From Bordetella holmesii ATCC 51541 (GTDB lineage: Bacteria; Pseudomonadota; Gammaproteobacteria; Burkholderiales; Burkholderiaceae_B): 64,000 nucleotides of DNA. A model generated the notes under the pieces. The model was not told where the DNA came from. It saw only the letters and a list, made by a program, of their open reading frames with translations, and made no database searches. The stretch's first letter is position 1, and every line of letters begins with the position of its first letter. Positions 10,586 through 21,716 of the stretch are shown here, piece by piece. The stretch covers positions 186,001 to 250,000 of the forward strand of contig CP007494.1 of assembly GCA_000612485.1 (NCBI GenBank). The letters are read 5' to 3'. The translations under genes and the position numbers were made by a program.

Positions 10586-13274
10586 ATGGCCGACCCCGGC
10601 AACGACCGCCTCGACCCCGACCGCCTGCTCCAGACCCTGGAGCAGGCGCAGTCCGACGCCCGGCGCGGGCGGCTGCGCATCTACTTCGGCGCCTGCGCCG
10701 GCGTAGGCAAGACCTATGCCATGCTGGCCGCGGCGCGCGCCCAGGCCGCGCAGGGCGTGGATGTCGTGGCGGGGCTGGTCGAAACCCACGGCCGCGCCGA
10801 CACCGCCGCGCTGCTCGATACGCTGCCGGCCCTGCCCCTGCAGACGCTCGACTTCCAGGGACGCCGCCTGCGCGAATTCGACCTGCAGGCCACCGTGGCG
10901 CGCCGGCCCCGCCTGCTGCTGCTCGACGAACTGGCGCACACCAACGCGCCCGGGGCGCGCCACGCCAAGCGCTGGCAGGACGTCGAGGAACTGCTGGCGG
11001 CCGGCATCGACGTCTGGACCACCCTCAACGTCCAGCACCTGGAAAGCCTGAACGAGGCGGTCGGCGGCATCACCGGAGTGCGCGTGCGCGAAACCGTGCC
11101 AGACTCGGTATTCGATGCCGCCGACGAGATCATCCTGGTGGACCTGTCGGCCGACGAATTGCTGCGCCGCCTGCGCGAGGGCCGGGTCTATGTGCCGGAA
11201 CAGGCCCGCCACGCCAGCCGGCACTTCTTCCGCAAGGGCAATCTGATCGCCCTGCGCGAACTGGCGCTGCGCCGCACCGCCGAACACGTCGACGACGATG
11301 TGCGCGCGTACCGCCACGAACGCGCGATCGAGCCGGTCTGGCGCACGCGCGAGGCCGTGGTCGCCTGTATCGACGCCGACCCGCATGCCGAGCATGTGCT
11401 GCGCAGCGCGCACCGGCTGGCCCAGCAACTGGACTGCGAGTGGCATGCCATCACCATCGAGGCGCCGCGGGTCGCGCCCCTGCCGCGCGCCGGCCGGGCG
11501 CGGCTGGACCAGGCGCTGGCGCTGGCCGAGACGCTGGGCGCGCATGTCGAGACCGTGGCCGGCACCGACATGGTCGACGCCGCGACCCGCTACATGCGCC
11601 GCCACAACATCACCAAGGCCGTGGTCGGGCGCGACGCGTGGCGCCGCCGCGGCCTGTCGGGCCTGCTGGATGCCGCCCTGACGCCGGGCCGGCTGCTGCG
11701 CCGGCGCAGCTTCGCCGATGCCCTGGCGTCGGCCTGCCCGGAAGCGGACATCGTGAGGGTCGGCGCGCCGTCGGCGGCCACGGCCGCGCCACGGCGCGAC
11801 CCGCGTTCGTGGCGCAACGCTTCCGCGCCCGCCGGCCACGCCGCCGCCGGCGCCTATCTGTGGGCCCTGGCCTATTGCGCGGCGGCCACCCTGGCCTCGC
11901 GCCTGGCCTTTCCGGTTCTGCACCAGACCAATATCGTCATGATCTTCCTGCTGGCGGTCGTGGCGGCGGCCCTGCGCCACGGACGCGGGCCGGCGGCGCT
12001 GGCCTCGGTGGTCAGCGTCGCGCTGTTCGATTTCTTCTTCGTGCAGCCATTGGCCTCGTTCGCCGTCTCGGACGTGCAGTACCTGCTGACGTTCGCCGTC
12101 CTGCTGACGGTCGGGCTGCTGGTCGGCCAGCTGACCGCCGGCTTGCGCCAGCAGGCCCGGGCCGCCGCCAGGCGCGAGGCCGATGCGCGCGGCCTTTACG
12201 AATTCGCGCGGGAGCTGTCCGCGGCCCTGCAGCCGGAGCAAATCGCCGGCGCGGCCTCGGCATTCCTGAACGCCGCGTTCGGCGCCCGCGGCGCCCTCTA
12301 CATACTGGGCCTGGACGACCGGCTGCGGCTGGCGCCCGGCGCTGGCGACGCGGCACTCGAACCCACGCTGGCGCAATGGGCCTTCGACCACGGCCAGGCC
12401 TGCGGCGCCGGCACCGACACCCTGTCGAACAGCCCCGTGCTGTACCTGTCCCTGCGCGCGCCCATGCGGGTGCGCGGCGTGCTGGCCCTGCACCACGCCG
12501 GCCCGCCGCTCTACAGCGCGGCGCCGGCGCGCCGCCAGCTCGACGCCTACGCCACCCTGATCGCCATCGCCATCGAACGGCTGCACTATGTGGAAGTCGC
12601 CCAGCAGGCGCTGCTCAGTATCGAATCCGAACGCCTGCGCAACGCCCTGCTGACGGCGGTCTCGCACGATCTGCGCACGCCGCTGACCAGCTTGCTCGGC
12701 ATGGCCGAGACCCTGCAGCGCTCGCCCGCCGCCATGACGCCGGCCGCGCTCGAAACCGTGGCCGCCATGCAGGACCAGGCGCGGCGCATGCACGCGCTGG
12801 TCGTCAACCTGCTGGACATGGCGCGGCTGCAAAGCCACGATGCGCCGCTGCGGCGCCAATGGCAATCGGTCGAGGAACTGGTGGGCTCGGCCCTGGCGGC
12901 CATGAACGCCGCGCTGCAGGATCGCCCCGTCACGGTCGCGCCGCTTTCTGCCCTGCCGCTGGTGAAATGCGATGGCATCCTGATCGAACGGGTGCTGTGC
13001 AACCTGCTGGAAAATGCCGCCAAATACACGCCGCCCGGCAGTGCCATCCACATCGACGCCCTGGCCGACCGCCAGCGGATCTTCGAGAAATTCGCGCGCG
13101 GCCAGCGCGAGTCGGCCCCCCCGGCGCAGGCCTCGGGCTGGCGGTATGCCGCGCCATCCTGGACGCCCACCAGGGCCGCATCTGGGTCGAGCCGGCCCGG
13201 CGCCTGCGCGGCGCCTGCTTCGTCTTCGCGCTGCCGCTGACCCCGCCGCCGGCCGTGCCCCCGAACCCGCCTGA
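10586..13274 (+). pseudogene. kdpD: kdpD, turgor/K+ sensor histidine kinase, catalytic domain destroyed
   Basis: The N-terminal KdpD domain has Walker A GACAGVGKT; a Usp-like domain, four membrane helices (about residues 415-520), a GAF-like region and the H box (VSHDLRTPL, His694) follow. The N box CNLLENAAKYTPPG is present. The next segment jumps from HIDALADR straight to QRIFEKFARG, so about 20 residues carrying the ATP-lid G1 box (DxGPGLP) are missing. A one-base loss in the C7 run 13116-13122 then shifts the G2 motif GAGLGLAVCRAI into another frame. A further loss at 13258-13262 would restore the expected TGA at 13272. The kinase cannot bind ATP normally. Confidence 0.88.
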
Positions 13275-13280
13275 CCCGCC

Positions 13281-13975
13281 ATGCCCGATTACCGCCCACC
13301 GTACTGATCGTCGAAGACGATGCCCATATCCGCCGCTTCGTGCGCAGCGCGCTCGAAGCCGAAGGCTGCGAGGTCCACGAGACCGACACCGTGAGACGAG
13401 GGCTGATCGAGGCCGGCACGCGCCAGCCCGATGCCGTGGTGCTGGACCTGGGCCTGCCCGACGAGGATGGCATGGCGCTGTTGCGCGAACTGCGCGGCTG
13501 GACCGAACTGCCGGTGCTGGTGTTGTCGGCGCGCAGCAGCGAAGGCGACAAGATCGCTGCCCTGGATGCCGGCGCCGACGACTACCTGACCAAGCCGTTC
13601 GGCGTCGGCGAACTGCTGGCGCGCCTGCGCGTGCTGTTGCGCCGGCACGCCCGCGGCGGCGCCGGCAATGCCGCGCAGGCCGGTTTCGGCGACGTGCAGA
13701 TCGACCTGGCCCGACGCGTCGTCACCCGCGCGGGCGAGCACGTACACCTCACCCAGATCGAATACCGGCTGCTGGCCGCGCTGGTGGCATCGCGCGGCAA
13801 GGTCATGACGCACCGCGAACTGCTGCGCGAGGTATGGGGGCCGTCCCATGTGGAAAGCCACCATTACCTGCGCATCTACATGGGCCACCTGCGGCAGAAG
13901 CTGGAAGCCGATCCGGCCCGGCCGCGCTACCTGCTGACGGAAATCGGCGTGGGCTACCGCTACGCGGGCGAATAG
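13281..13975 (+). pseudogene. kdpE: kdpE, response regulator, frameshift near start
   Basis: OmpR-type regulator partner of KdpD. The ATG at 13281 reads MPDYRPPY then stops. Adding one C at 13294-13297 gives MPDYRPTVLIVEDDAHIRRFV, a normal receiver start. The rest of the gene is open to 13975, with phospho-acceptor Asp in VVLDLGLPDEDG, Lys in YLTKPFG and a winged-helix DNA-binding domain ending GVGYRYAGE. A GTG at 13340 could start translation but would omit the acidic pocket (EDD), so function is doubtful. The stop lies only 8 bases from the convergent neighbour. Confidence 0.85.
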
Positions 13976-13983
13976 CCGCCCAG

Positions 13984-15225
13984 CTAGGCTGCGCGCGGCG
14001 CGGTCAGCGCCAGCAGCAGCACCAGCGTGGCACTGTAGATGGGCACGCTGCGCATGTTGCGGAACATCATCTCGGTCAGGCTGAAAGCGCAATAACCGAG
14101 GCAGAACAACAGGCCGATCTGCGCGCCCGTCCGTATGACGCGGTCGTCGCTGGCCATGCGGCGCAGGAACACCCAGGCCGGCGCGAGATACAGCAACAGG
14201 ATGCTCAGCAGGCCGAGCAGGCCGTAGCCGGCCATGGCCGCCATGAAATCATTGTGGGGTTCGCCGTACCCGCTGGCGACCTCCGGCGTGACCACGCCCT
14301 GGTCGCGCAGCTTGGCCAGCTCGGCACGGAAATTGCGCGGCCCCACCCCCAGCACCGGCGCCTCCTGGAAGATCATCCACGAGGCATGCCACAGCTGCAG
14401 GCGTATGCCCACGGACGTATTGCGATCGTTCTGCACGGTATAGCGCTGTAGATCCGTCAGGATCTTGTGCATCCGGTTTCCCTGCGAGGACAGCATCACC
14501 CCCGCCAGCACCGCCAGCGCCGCGACCAGCACCAGGCCCACGGCCAGTTTCCTGCGCAGGCTCCAGACACGGCGGGACATGAGGAACACCAGCCCGAAAA
14601 CCGGCAGCAGCATCCAGCTGCTGCGCGTCTCCGATACATGGGCCGCATACACCGCGGCGCATGCCGCCCCCACCTTCAACAGCGCTTCCAGGCCGGGCCA
14701 GGGCGTCAGCCGCCAGCCCAGCGTCAACAGCGAGGCGAAACCGAAGAACAGCGTCAGATTGGCGAAGGCCACGGCGTTGTACTCGGCGCCGTAGAAGCTG
14801 ACCTGCATGCGCCCGCCGTACCAGCCGACGATGACATAAAGCATGATCGCGCCGGCATAGGCGCTGAACAGCAGGCTCCACTGGATCTGTTGCAGCCATG
14901 GGCGCGGCACGCACAGCAGTACCCAGAACAGGGGAAGCGCCAGCGCGAACCGCAGCAGTTTCTCGAACTCGGAACCGCTCCAGATACCGAGGTAGGCGTT
15001 GGTGACCAGCATCGACAGCAAGGGCACCGCCAGCACCGCGCCGGGCCAGGCCAGGTCGCGCCAGGACGGCTGTGCGCGACCACGGCCGGCGTAGACCATG
15101 ATTGCGAGCGACGTCAGTACGGCTAGCGTGTAGAACACGGCGACGCCCCCGCCTTTGCTGACCAGCGCCAGCGCAGGTATCAACAGGGCAAGAACGGCGA
15201 AGATTTTCAATTGGACAACAGGCAT
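13984..15225 (-). CDS. O-antigen ligase / Wzy-type polymerase family membrane protein
   Basis: 413 residues, about ten to twelve hydrophobic helices, with a large periplasmic loop between about residues 250 and 335 containing RLQLWHASWMIFQEAPVLGVGPRNF and GEPHNDFMAAMAGYG. These are typical of the Wzy_C domain of WaaL-type ligases, which join O-polysaccharide to lipid A-core at the periplasmic face. The neighbour, a GT9 glycosyltransferase, supports a lipopolysaccharide role. A polymerase or a protein O-oligosaccharyltransferase cannot be excluded from sequence alone. Intact. Confidence 0.8.
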   Translation of the reverse strand: MPVVQLKIFAVLALLIPALALVSKGGGVAVFYTLAVLTSLAIMVYAGRGRAQPSWRDLAWPGAVLAVPLLSMLVTNAYLGIWSGSEFEKLLRFALALPLFWVLLCVPRPWLQQIQWSLLFSAYAGAIMLYVIVGWYGGRMQVSFYGAEYNAVAFANLTLFFGFASLLTLGWRLTPWPGLEALLKVGAACAAVYAAHVSETRSSWMLLPVFGLVFLMSRRVWSLRRKLAVGLVLVAALAVLAGVMLSSQGNRMHKILTDLQRYTVQNDRNTSVGIRLQLWHASWMIFQEAPVLGVGPRNFRAELAKLRDQGVVTPEVASGYGEPHNDFMAAMAGYGLLGLLSILLLYLAPAWVFLRRMASDDRVIRTGAQIGLLFCLGYCAFSLTEMMFRNMRSVPIYSATLVLLLALTAPRAA

Positions 15226-15374
15226 GGCATCAAGAGCAGAAAAACAGGGGACGCTTTCATATCGGGCACTGAGCGCCGCAGCAGTGTAGAAGCAAATACC
15301 GGACCGGCCTCAACCCGAAACGGAATCCCACATCCACCTAGGACCGTTGAGCGCGGCGCCAGTGCACCATCGCC

Positions 15375-16354
15375 TCAGATTTTTCCCCAAGGCACCCCCA
15401 CGGGCTGCCGCCGGTCGTCCGCCTGCAGCTTGTGGAATGCCGACATGACGCGGCGCGGCGAGAGCCACTCGCGCCACAGGCGATCGCGCCAGCGGCCTCC
15501 GGGAATCAGAGCCGGGTAGACGATGCGCGAGGTCGACCAGGCCGGCCGCCAGGCGCGCGTGCGGGTGGGCCTGCCGGTCAGCGACAGGGTGGGCACGCCC
15601 ACGTTGGAAGCCAGGTGGCCGATGCCGGACTCGTTGCCGATGAACCAGCCCGAGGCATGGATGAAGCCCGCCACCTCGGACAGAGAGGGAAACTGGGGCA
15701 GATGCAGGCCATGGTCCAGCACCCAGCTCCACTCGGCCCGCTCGTGCGGCGCGACGATGTAGTTCGGCTCGTAGCCCTCGTGCAGCAGGCGCAGCCCCAG
15801 CTCCTTGAAATGGCGCGGCGCCCAGCACCGCTGGGCCCCGTCGACGTGGGATGCAGCGCCACCCGGCGCGGATGGCTGCGGTGCGGCTGCACCTGCGGCG
15901 GCGGCCGCAAGCCGTTATCGGCGCCGGCCTGCGCCAGCCCCAGTTGCTCGCGACAGAAATCGCGGATCTGGAACAGCTTCACGAAGCCGCGCCCGGTAAT
16001 CGCCACATGCGCGTCGTAATAGAAATAGTTCGGCTGGTGCGCATGCAGCGCGTAGGGCCAGCCCACATGCATCTGGGCCGCGCAATCGTAGCCGGGCAGC
16101 ACCTGGCCGGCCTGCTCCTCGGACAGCGATGGGCGGATATCCAGGCCCGGGAACCAGTCGCGCAAGCCGTGGATATAGTCGCCGAAGATGCTGACTTCGC
16201 GGCCGTGCGCGGCCAGGTTGCGGGCCATGTTCATCATCAGCAGCGTGTCGCCCAGCCGTGGCGCCATCAGCAGCGCCACACGGCGTGCGCCGGCCAGGCC
16301 GCGCAGCGCGGCCGCCTTGTCGTAGGGGGGCATATCGGAAGCAGGTTTAGCCAT
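15375..16354 (-). pseudogene. Glycosyltransferase family 9 (heptosyltransferase-like), frameshifted
   Basis: The N-terminal half in the first frame contains RRVALLMAPRLGDTLLMMNMARNL, the GT9 start. The C-terminal half in a second frame contains GNESGIGHLASNVGVPTLSL, the nucleotide-sugar pocket motif. One base is missing in the C run at 15836-15839 (plus strand); restoring it joins HPTSTG to AQRCWAPRHFKELG. I take the ATG at 16354 rather than the TTG 21 bases upstream. The family adds heptose or similar sugars to lipopolysaccharide core from ADP-sugars in the cytoplasm. The active site is split, so the gene is non-functional if the indel is real. Confidence 0.82.
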
Positions 16355-16486
16355 GTTCTCTATCGTCCGAGCCAACGTCCCCCGGATAAAATTTGAAACG
16401 CAAAACTGGAAATTTCACAACGAAAAGTTACATACCTATGGGCCTGGCAGGGTCATGCCGGCCCCGGATGGCCGTTGCCCATTCGG

Positions 16487-16520
16487 CAAAAAACCCGCTA
16501 CCCCCATAGGGGCGCGGGTT
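16487..16520 (-). terminator. Intrinsic terminator of icd
   Basis: Read on the minus strand, a GC stem with arms 16492-16498 and 16514-16520, extended by an inner C4/G4 pairing, is followed by a run of T (plus-strand A 16487-16493). It lies 33 bases after the icd stop. Confidence 0.85.
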
Positions 16521-16552
16521 TCTCGGCTGATGCGGTTGAAGCCTTACAGCAA

Positions 16553-17809
<1,257 letters not shown>

Positions 17810-18011
17810 GAATGCTCCAGTTGCTCCGGGTGGTTTTTACCGCTCGCCTGACCGTGTTTCTGCCGGAGATGCACGTTTGTAACCACGCAAAGCAACCCGG
17901 GCCGGATGGCGGACAACCTTCAATTCTATATCGCATTGGCCCGGCGCGCCCGGCAGGGGGTCCGGCAGGCGGTAAAATGGCCTATCCTTCCCGCCTGTCT
18001 TTGAAGCGCCG

Positions 18012-18437
18012 ATGTTCAATCCTTCCCGCGACCAGGTTCGCGAATTCTTTATCGAAACCTGGCGCAAGCACCGCGCCACCGAGGTCCTGACCCCGCTCGA
18101 ATCCATGGCGCTGGACTGGATCCTCGAACATCCCGAGTACCACGGCGACCTCGAAAGCCCCGAGGCCATGACCGCCGAGTACCCGGTCGAGCACGGCCGC
18201 ACCAACCCATTCCTGCACCTGTCCATGCACCTGGCGATCGCCGAGCAGTTGTCGATCGACCATCCGCGCGGCATCCGCGCGGCGTACCAGCGCCTGGTCG
18301 GCCGCGGCGACGCGCACCAGGCCGCCCATGAAATCATGGAATGCCTGGGCCAGGTGGTATGGGAGGCTCAACGCCTGGGTACGCCGCTCGACAGCGACGC
18401 CTACATCGAGCTGATCCGCCAGCGCGCCGAGCGCTAG
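18012..18437 (+). CDS. DUF1841 family protein
   Basis: 141 residues, soluble, His- and Glu-rich. It begins MFNPSRDQVREFF and contains NPFLHLSMHLAIAEQLSIDHP and HEIMECLGQVVWEAQR, conserved blocks of the DUF1841 family of beta- and gamma-proteobacteria. The spaced His residues suggest a metal-binding helical protein, but no function is established. It is divergent from icd and convergent with the cytochrome genes, with a shared hairpin in between. Confidence 0.85.
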   Translation: MFNPSRDQVREFFIETWRKHRATEVLTPLESMALDWILEHPEYHGDLESPEAMTAEYPVEHGRTNPFLHLSMHLAIAEQLSIDHPRGIRAAYQRLVGRGDAHQAAHEIMECLGQVVWEAQRLGTPLDSDAYIELIRQRAER

Positions 18438-18443
18438 AAAAGG

Positions 18444-18466
18444 AAAAGCCCCCGGATCGGGGGCTT
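18444..18466. terminator. Hairpin between convergent DUF1841 and cytochrome c genes
   Basis: AGCCCCCG pairs with CGGGGGCT around a 3-base loop. On the minus strand it is followed by CTTTTCCTTTTC, so it is best as the terminator of the cytochrome pair; on the plus strand the T tract is poor. Confidence 0.7.
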
Positions 18467-18487
18467 GCCCGGCGCCGCCGGCGCCGC

Positions 18488-18850
18488 TTACTGGCGCACG
18501 CCCAGGTCGCTGGGCTGCGCCGCCAGCCAGGCCGCGACGTTGCGGATGTCCTGGTCCGACAGCTGCGCCGCGAACGCGCCCATGATCGGGTTCTTGCGCA
18601 CGTTGGCCGTGGCCGCGCTGCCCGCGGCGCCACGCTTGTAGGCCTTGAGCGCATGCGCCAGGTAATCGGCATGCTGGCCGGCCAGCACCGGATACTCCGG
18701 CTGGACGCTGGTCTTGGCATCGGCGCCGTGGCAGGACGCGCAATTGAACTTGTCGAACACGGCCTTGCCGGCCACCACATCCTGGGCCTGCGCCGAGACG
18801 CCGGCGGTCGCCAGAACTATGCCCGCAAGGGCAAACGTAAAGCGTTTCAT
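18488..18850 (-). CDS. Class I cytochrome c (c4/c553-like), periplasmic
   Basis: 120 residues with a Sec signal peptide (MKRFTFALAGIVLA ... AQAQ). The mature domain has one haem site CASCH and a probable distal methionine in NPIMGAFA. It matches small c553/c4-type electron carriers that feed terminal oxidases. Twelve bases separate it from the upstream homologous gene, so the pair was an operon; the upstream partner is frameshifted, leaving this as the only working copy here. Confidence 0.88.
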   Translation of the reverse strand: MKRFTFALAGIVLATAGVSAQAQDVVAGKAVFDKFNCASCHGADAKTSVQPEYPVLAGQHADYLAHALKAYKRGAAGSAATANVRKNPIMGAFAAQLSDQDIRNVAAWLAAQPSDLGVRQ

Positions 18851-18862
18851 GGTCTGCCCCGA

Positions 18863-19218
18863 TTACTTGAGAGATGAGTAGTAGGCCGCCAGGTCGGCGA
18901 TGTCCTGGTCGGACAGGCTGCCGGCCACCGCGTCCATCGTCGGATGGCTGCGCGCGCCCTTCCTGTACTCATTGAGCGCCGCTTCGATGTACTTGGCATT
19001 CTGGCCAGCGATCATCGGAACGTGATAAAGCTCGGGGAACGAGGCCTTGTAGCCCGGGATGCCGTGGCAGCCAATGCACATCGACACCTTGTCACGGGCG
19101 TTCTGCGCGTTGCCGACCGGCGCCGCGTCGGCCGCGCGGCCGCCGGACCGGCGATCGCACAGGACGCCAATACTGCCAGCACGGAAACCGTGCGCGTCAT
19201 CGAAATTCGCAACTTCAT
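18863..19218 (-). pseudogene. Class I cytochrome c, frameshifted after the signal peptide
   Basis: The signal peptide (MTRTVSVLAVLASCAIAGPAAA) is in one frame. The mature cytochrome, with haem site CIGCHG and possible distal Met in HPTMDAVAG, is in the next. Restoring one base in the GC-rich stretch 19131-19142 joins PAAA to ADAAPVGNAQ. As it stands, a product started at another codon would have haem motifs but no export signal, and haem attachment happens in the periplasm. It is a paralogue of the downstream cytochrome. Confidence 0.83.
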
Positions 19219-19378
19219 AATGGCTCTTGTATGGCTGAATACGAAAGGAGAACTTCTTCTTCAAGACACCGGGTAAAAATCCCTAGCCGGTCGCAAAACC
19301 CTGCGATTGTACGATAATTGCCGCAAGACCATTCCTTATCATGCCTCGGCGCTGTCGCGCCTCATTGACTGCCACTCC

Positions 19379-20266
19379 ATGCCCACGTCCGCGTCCTCCT
19401 CTTCCGCCCCCGCCCAATCGGCCCGTTTCGAAGGTACCGACCGCTACGTCGCCACCGACGACCTGAAGCTGGCCGTCAACGCCGCGCTGACGCTGCAGCG
19501 CCCCCTCTTGATCAAGGGCGAGCCCGGCACGGGCAAGACGATGCTGGCCGAGGAAGTGGCGCGCGCGCTGGACCGCCCGCTGCTGCAATGGCACATCAAG
19601 TCCACCACCAAGGCGCACCAGGGCCTGTACGAATACGACGCGGTCTCGCGCCTGCGCGATTCGCAGCTGGGCGACGAGAAGGTCCGCGACATCCGCAACT
19701 ACATCGTGCAGGGCACGCTGTGGCAGGCCTTCGAGGCACCCGAACCGGTCGTCCTGCTGATCGACGAGATCGACAAGGCCGACATCGAATTCCCCAATGA
19801 CCTGCTGCGCGAACTCGACCGCATGGAATTCCATGTCTACGAGACGCGCCAGACCGTGCAAGCGCGGCACCGCCCGCTGGTCATCATCACCTCCAACAAC
19901 GAGAAAGACCTGCCCGACGCCTTTCTGCGGCGCTGCTTTTTCCACTACATCCGCTTTCCGGACCGCGACACCATGCGCGATATCGTCGGCGTGCACTACC
20001 CCGACATCCGCCAGGACGTGCTGCGCGCCGCGCTCGATACCTTCTTCGCGCTGCGCGAAGCGCCGGGCCTGAAGAAAAAGCCGTCGACCTCCGAGCTGCT
20101 GGACTGGCTGCGCCTGCTGCTGGCCGAGGCGATCCCGGCCGCCGAGATCGACGCCCACGCGGCCACCGCCGTGCCGGTGCTGGCCGGGGCGCTGCTCAAG
20201 AACGAGCAGGACGTGCATCTGCTGGAGCGCCTGGGCGCCATGGCGCGCGGCGCCCAGCGCCGCTGA
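19379..20266 (+). CDS. MoxR-type AAA+ ATPase
   Basis: 295 residues. Walker A GEPGTGKTM (about residue 45) and Walker B VVLLIDEIDKAD are clear; sensor 1 is in IITSNNEKDLPDAFLRRC. MoxR ATPases act as chaperones that, with a VWA-domain partner, insert metals or remodel protein complexes. The next gene encodes that VWA partner but is frameshifted, so this ATPase may now be orphaned. I use MPTSASSS at 19379 as the start because homology begins soon after; an upstream in-frame ATG exists at 19307. Confidence 0.88.
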   Translation: MPTSASSSSAPAQSARFEGTDRYVATDDLKLAVNAALTLQRPLLIKGEPGTGKTMLAEEVARALDRPLLQWHIKSTTKAHQGLYEYDAVSRLRDSQLGDEKVRDIRNYIVQGTLWQAFEAPEPVVLLIDEIDKADIEFPNDLLRELDRMEFHVYETRQTVQARHRPLVIITSNNEKDLPDAFLRRCFFHYIRFPDRDTMRDIVGVHYPDIRQDVLRAALDTFFALREAPGLKKKPSTSELLDWLRLLLAEAIPAAEIDAHAATAVPVLAGALLKNEQDVHLLERLGAMARGAQRR

Positions 20267-20287
20267 CGCCACGCCAGGCCCTGCCCC

Positions 20288-21459
20288 ATGCTAATCGATT
20301 TCTTCTATCATCTGCGCGCCCACAAGCTGCCGGTGTCGGTGCAGGAGTACCTGACCCTGCTCGAGGCGCTGCGCCAGCGCCTGATGGCGCCCACGCTCGA
20401 CGATTTCTACTTCCTGGCGCGCACCGCGCTGGTCAAGGACGAAAGCCTCTACGACCGCTATGACGCCGCATTCGGCGCCTACTATCGCGGCATCGCCGCC
20501 GCCCTGCCCGCCGACCGCGACATCCCGCTGGACTGGCTGATCAAGGAATTCGAGAAAACCCTCACGCCCGAAGAAAAGGCCGCCATCGAAGCGCACGGCT
20601 GGGACAAGCTGATGGAACTGTTCAAGCAACGCCTCGAGGAACAGCAGGAAAGGCACGCGGGCGGCAGCAAGTGGATCGGCACCGGCGGCACCTCGCCGTT
20701 CGGCAACGGCGGCTATCACCCGGAAGGCATCCGCGTCGGCGGCGATTCGGCCGGCAACCGCACCGCGGTCAAGGTGTGGGACATGCGCCAGTTCCGCGAC
20801 TACGACGACCAGCTCGAACTGGGCACGCGCAACTTCAAGGTCGCGCTGCGGCGCCTGCGCCGTTTCGCGCGCCAGGGCGCCGACCTGGAACTGGACCTGG
20901 ACGACACCATCGCCAGCACGGCGCGCAACGCCGGCCACCTCGACCTGCGGCTGGTGCCCGAGCGCCGCAATACCGTCAAGGTGCTGATGCTGCTGAACGT
21001 GGGCGGCAGCATGGACGACCACATCGCGCGCGTGGAGGAACTGTTTTCGGCCGCACGCAGCGAGTTCCGCCACCTCGACGTCTATTACTTCCACAACTGC
21101 CCGTACGAAAACCTCTGGCAGAACAACCGCCGGCGCCAGAACGAGCGCTTCGAAACCTGGGACGTCCTGCGCAAGTACAACGCCGACTGGCGCCTGATCA
21201 TCGTCGGCGACGCCACCATGAGCCCGTACAAAATCCTGCAGCCCGGGGCTCGGTCGAGCACTACAACAAGGAGGCCGGCGCGGTCTGGCTGCGCCGGCTG
21301 CTCGACGCCTGGCCCAAGGCCGCCTGGCTCAACCCCGAGCCCACCGCGTCCTGGCGCTATAGGCAGTCGATCGCCCTGCTGCGCGACATCATGCAGGACC
21401 GCATGTACCCGGTCACCGTGGCGGGCCTGGAACAGGCCATGCGCCAGCTGTCCAAATAG
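20288..21459 (+). pseudogene. VWA-domain (CoxE-like) protein, frameshifted
   Basis: The first 320 or so residues are in one frame and end in DATMSPYKILQPG; the last 70 (SVEHYNKEAGAVWLRRLL ... MRQLSK) are in the next. Restoring one G in the run 21245-21248 joins them as PGGSVEHYN. The VWA metal site reads LLNVGGSMDD: Asn stands where most MIDAS motifs have the first Asp. Partner of the MoxR gene 21 bases upstream. The lost C-terminal segment is conserved in the family, so function is probably impaired. Confidence 0.82.
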
Positions 21460-21462
21460 CGT

Positions 21463-21716
21463 TCAGCCGTCGACCGGCCGCAGGGGCGTGTCGAGCGTCA
21501 GCTGATAGAACGCCAGGTCGAGCCAGCGCCCGAACTTGAATCCGGCCTGCGTGATCGTGCCGGCGTGCAAGAACCCCAGCTTGCGGTGCAGCGCGACGCT
21601 GCCGGCGTTGGTGGCGTCGATCCCGCCCACCAGCACGTGGACCTGCTGCAGGCGGGCCCGCTCGATCAGCGCCCGCAGCAAGGTTTCGCCCCGCCCGCCG
21701 CTCAGGCCACGCGGCT
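21463..21716 (-). pseudogene. GNAT acetyltransferase (phosphinothricin-type), 5'-truncated
   Basis: Only the C-terminal half survives: GGRGETLLRALIERA (acetyl-CoA loop), then GGIDATNAGSVALHRKLGF and FKFGRWLDLAFYQL, typical of Pat-like N-acetyltransferases. The expected N-terminal 80-100 residues are absent. Upstream, the sequence changes directly into the 3' end of the next hypothetical gene, which marks a deletion junction near 21700-21720. It could not make a functional enzyme. Confidence 0.78.

Noticed and set aside
10364..13282. 972-codon open frame on the minus strand opposite kdpD
   Set aside because: Shadow frame created by GC-rich third positions; no recognisable domain.
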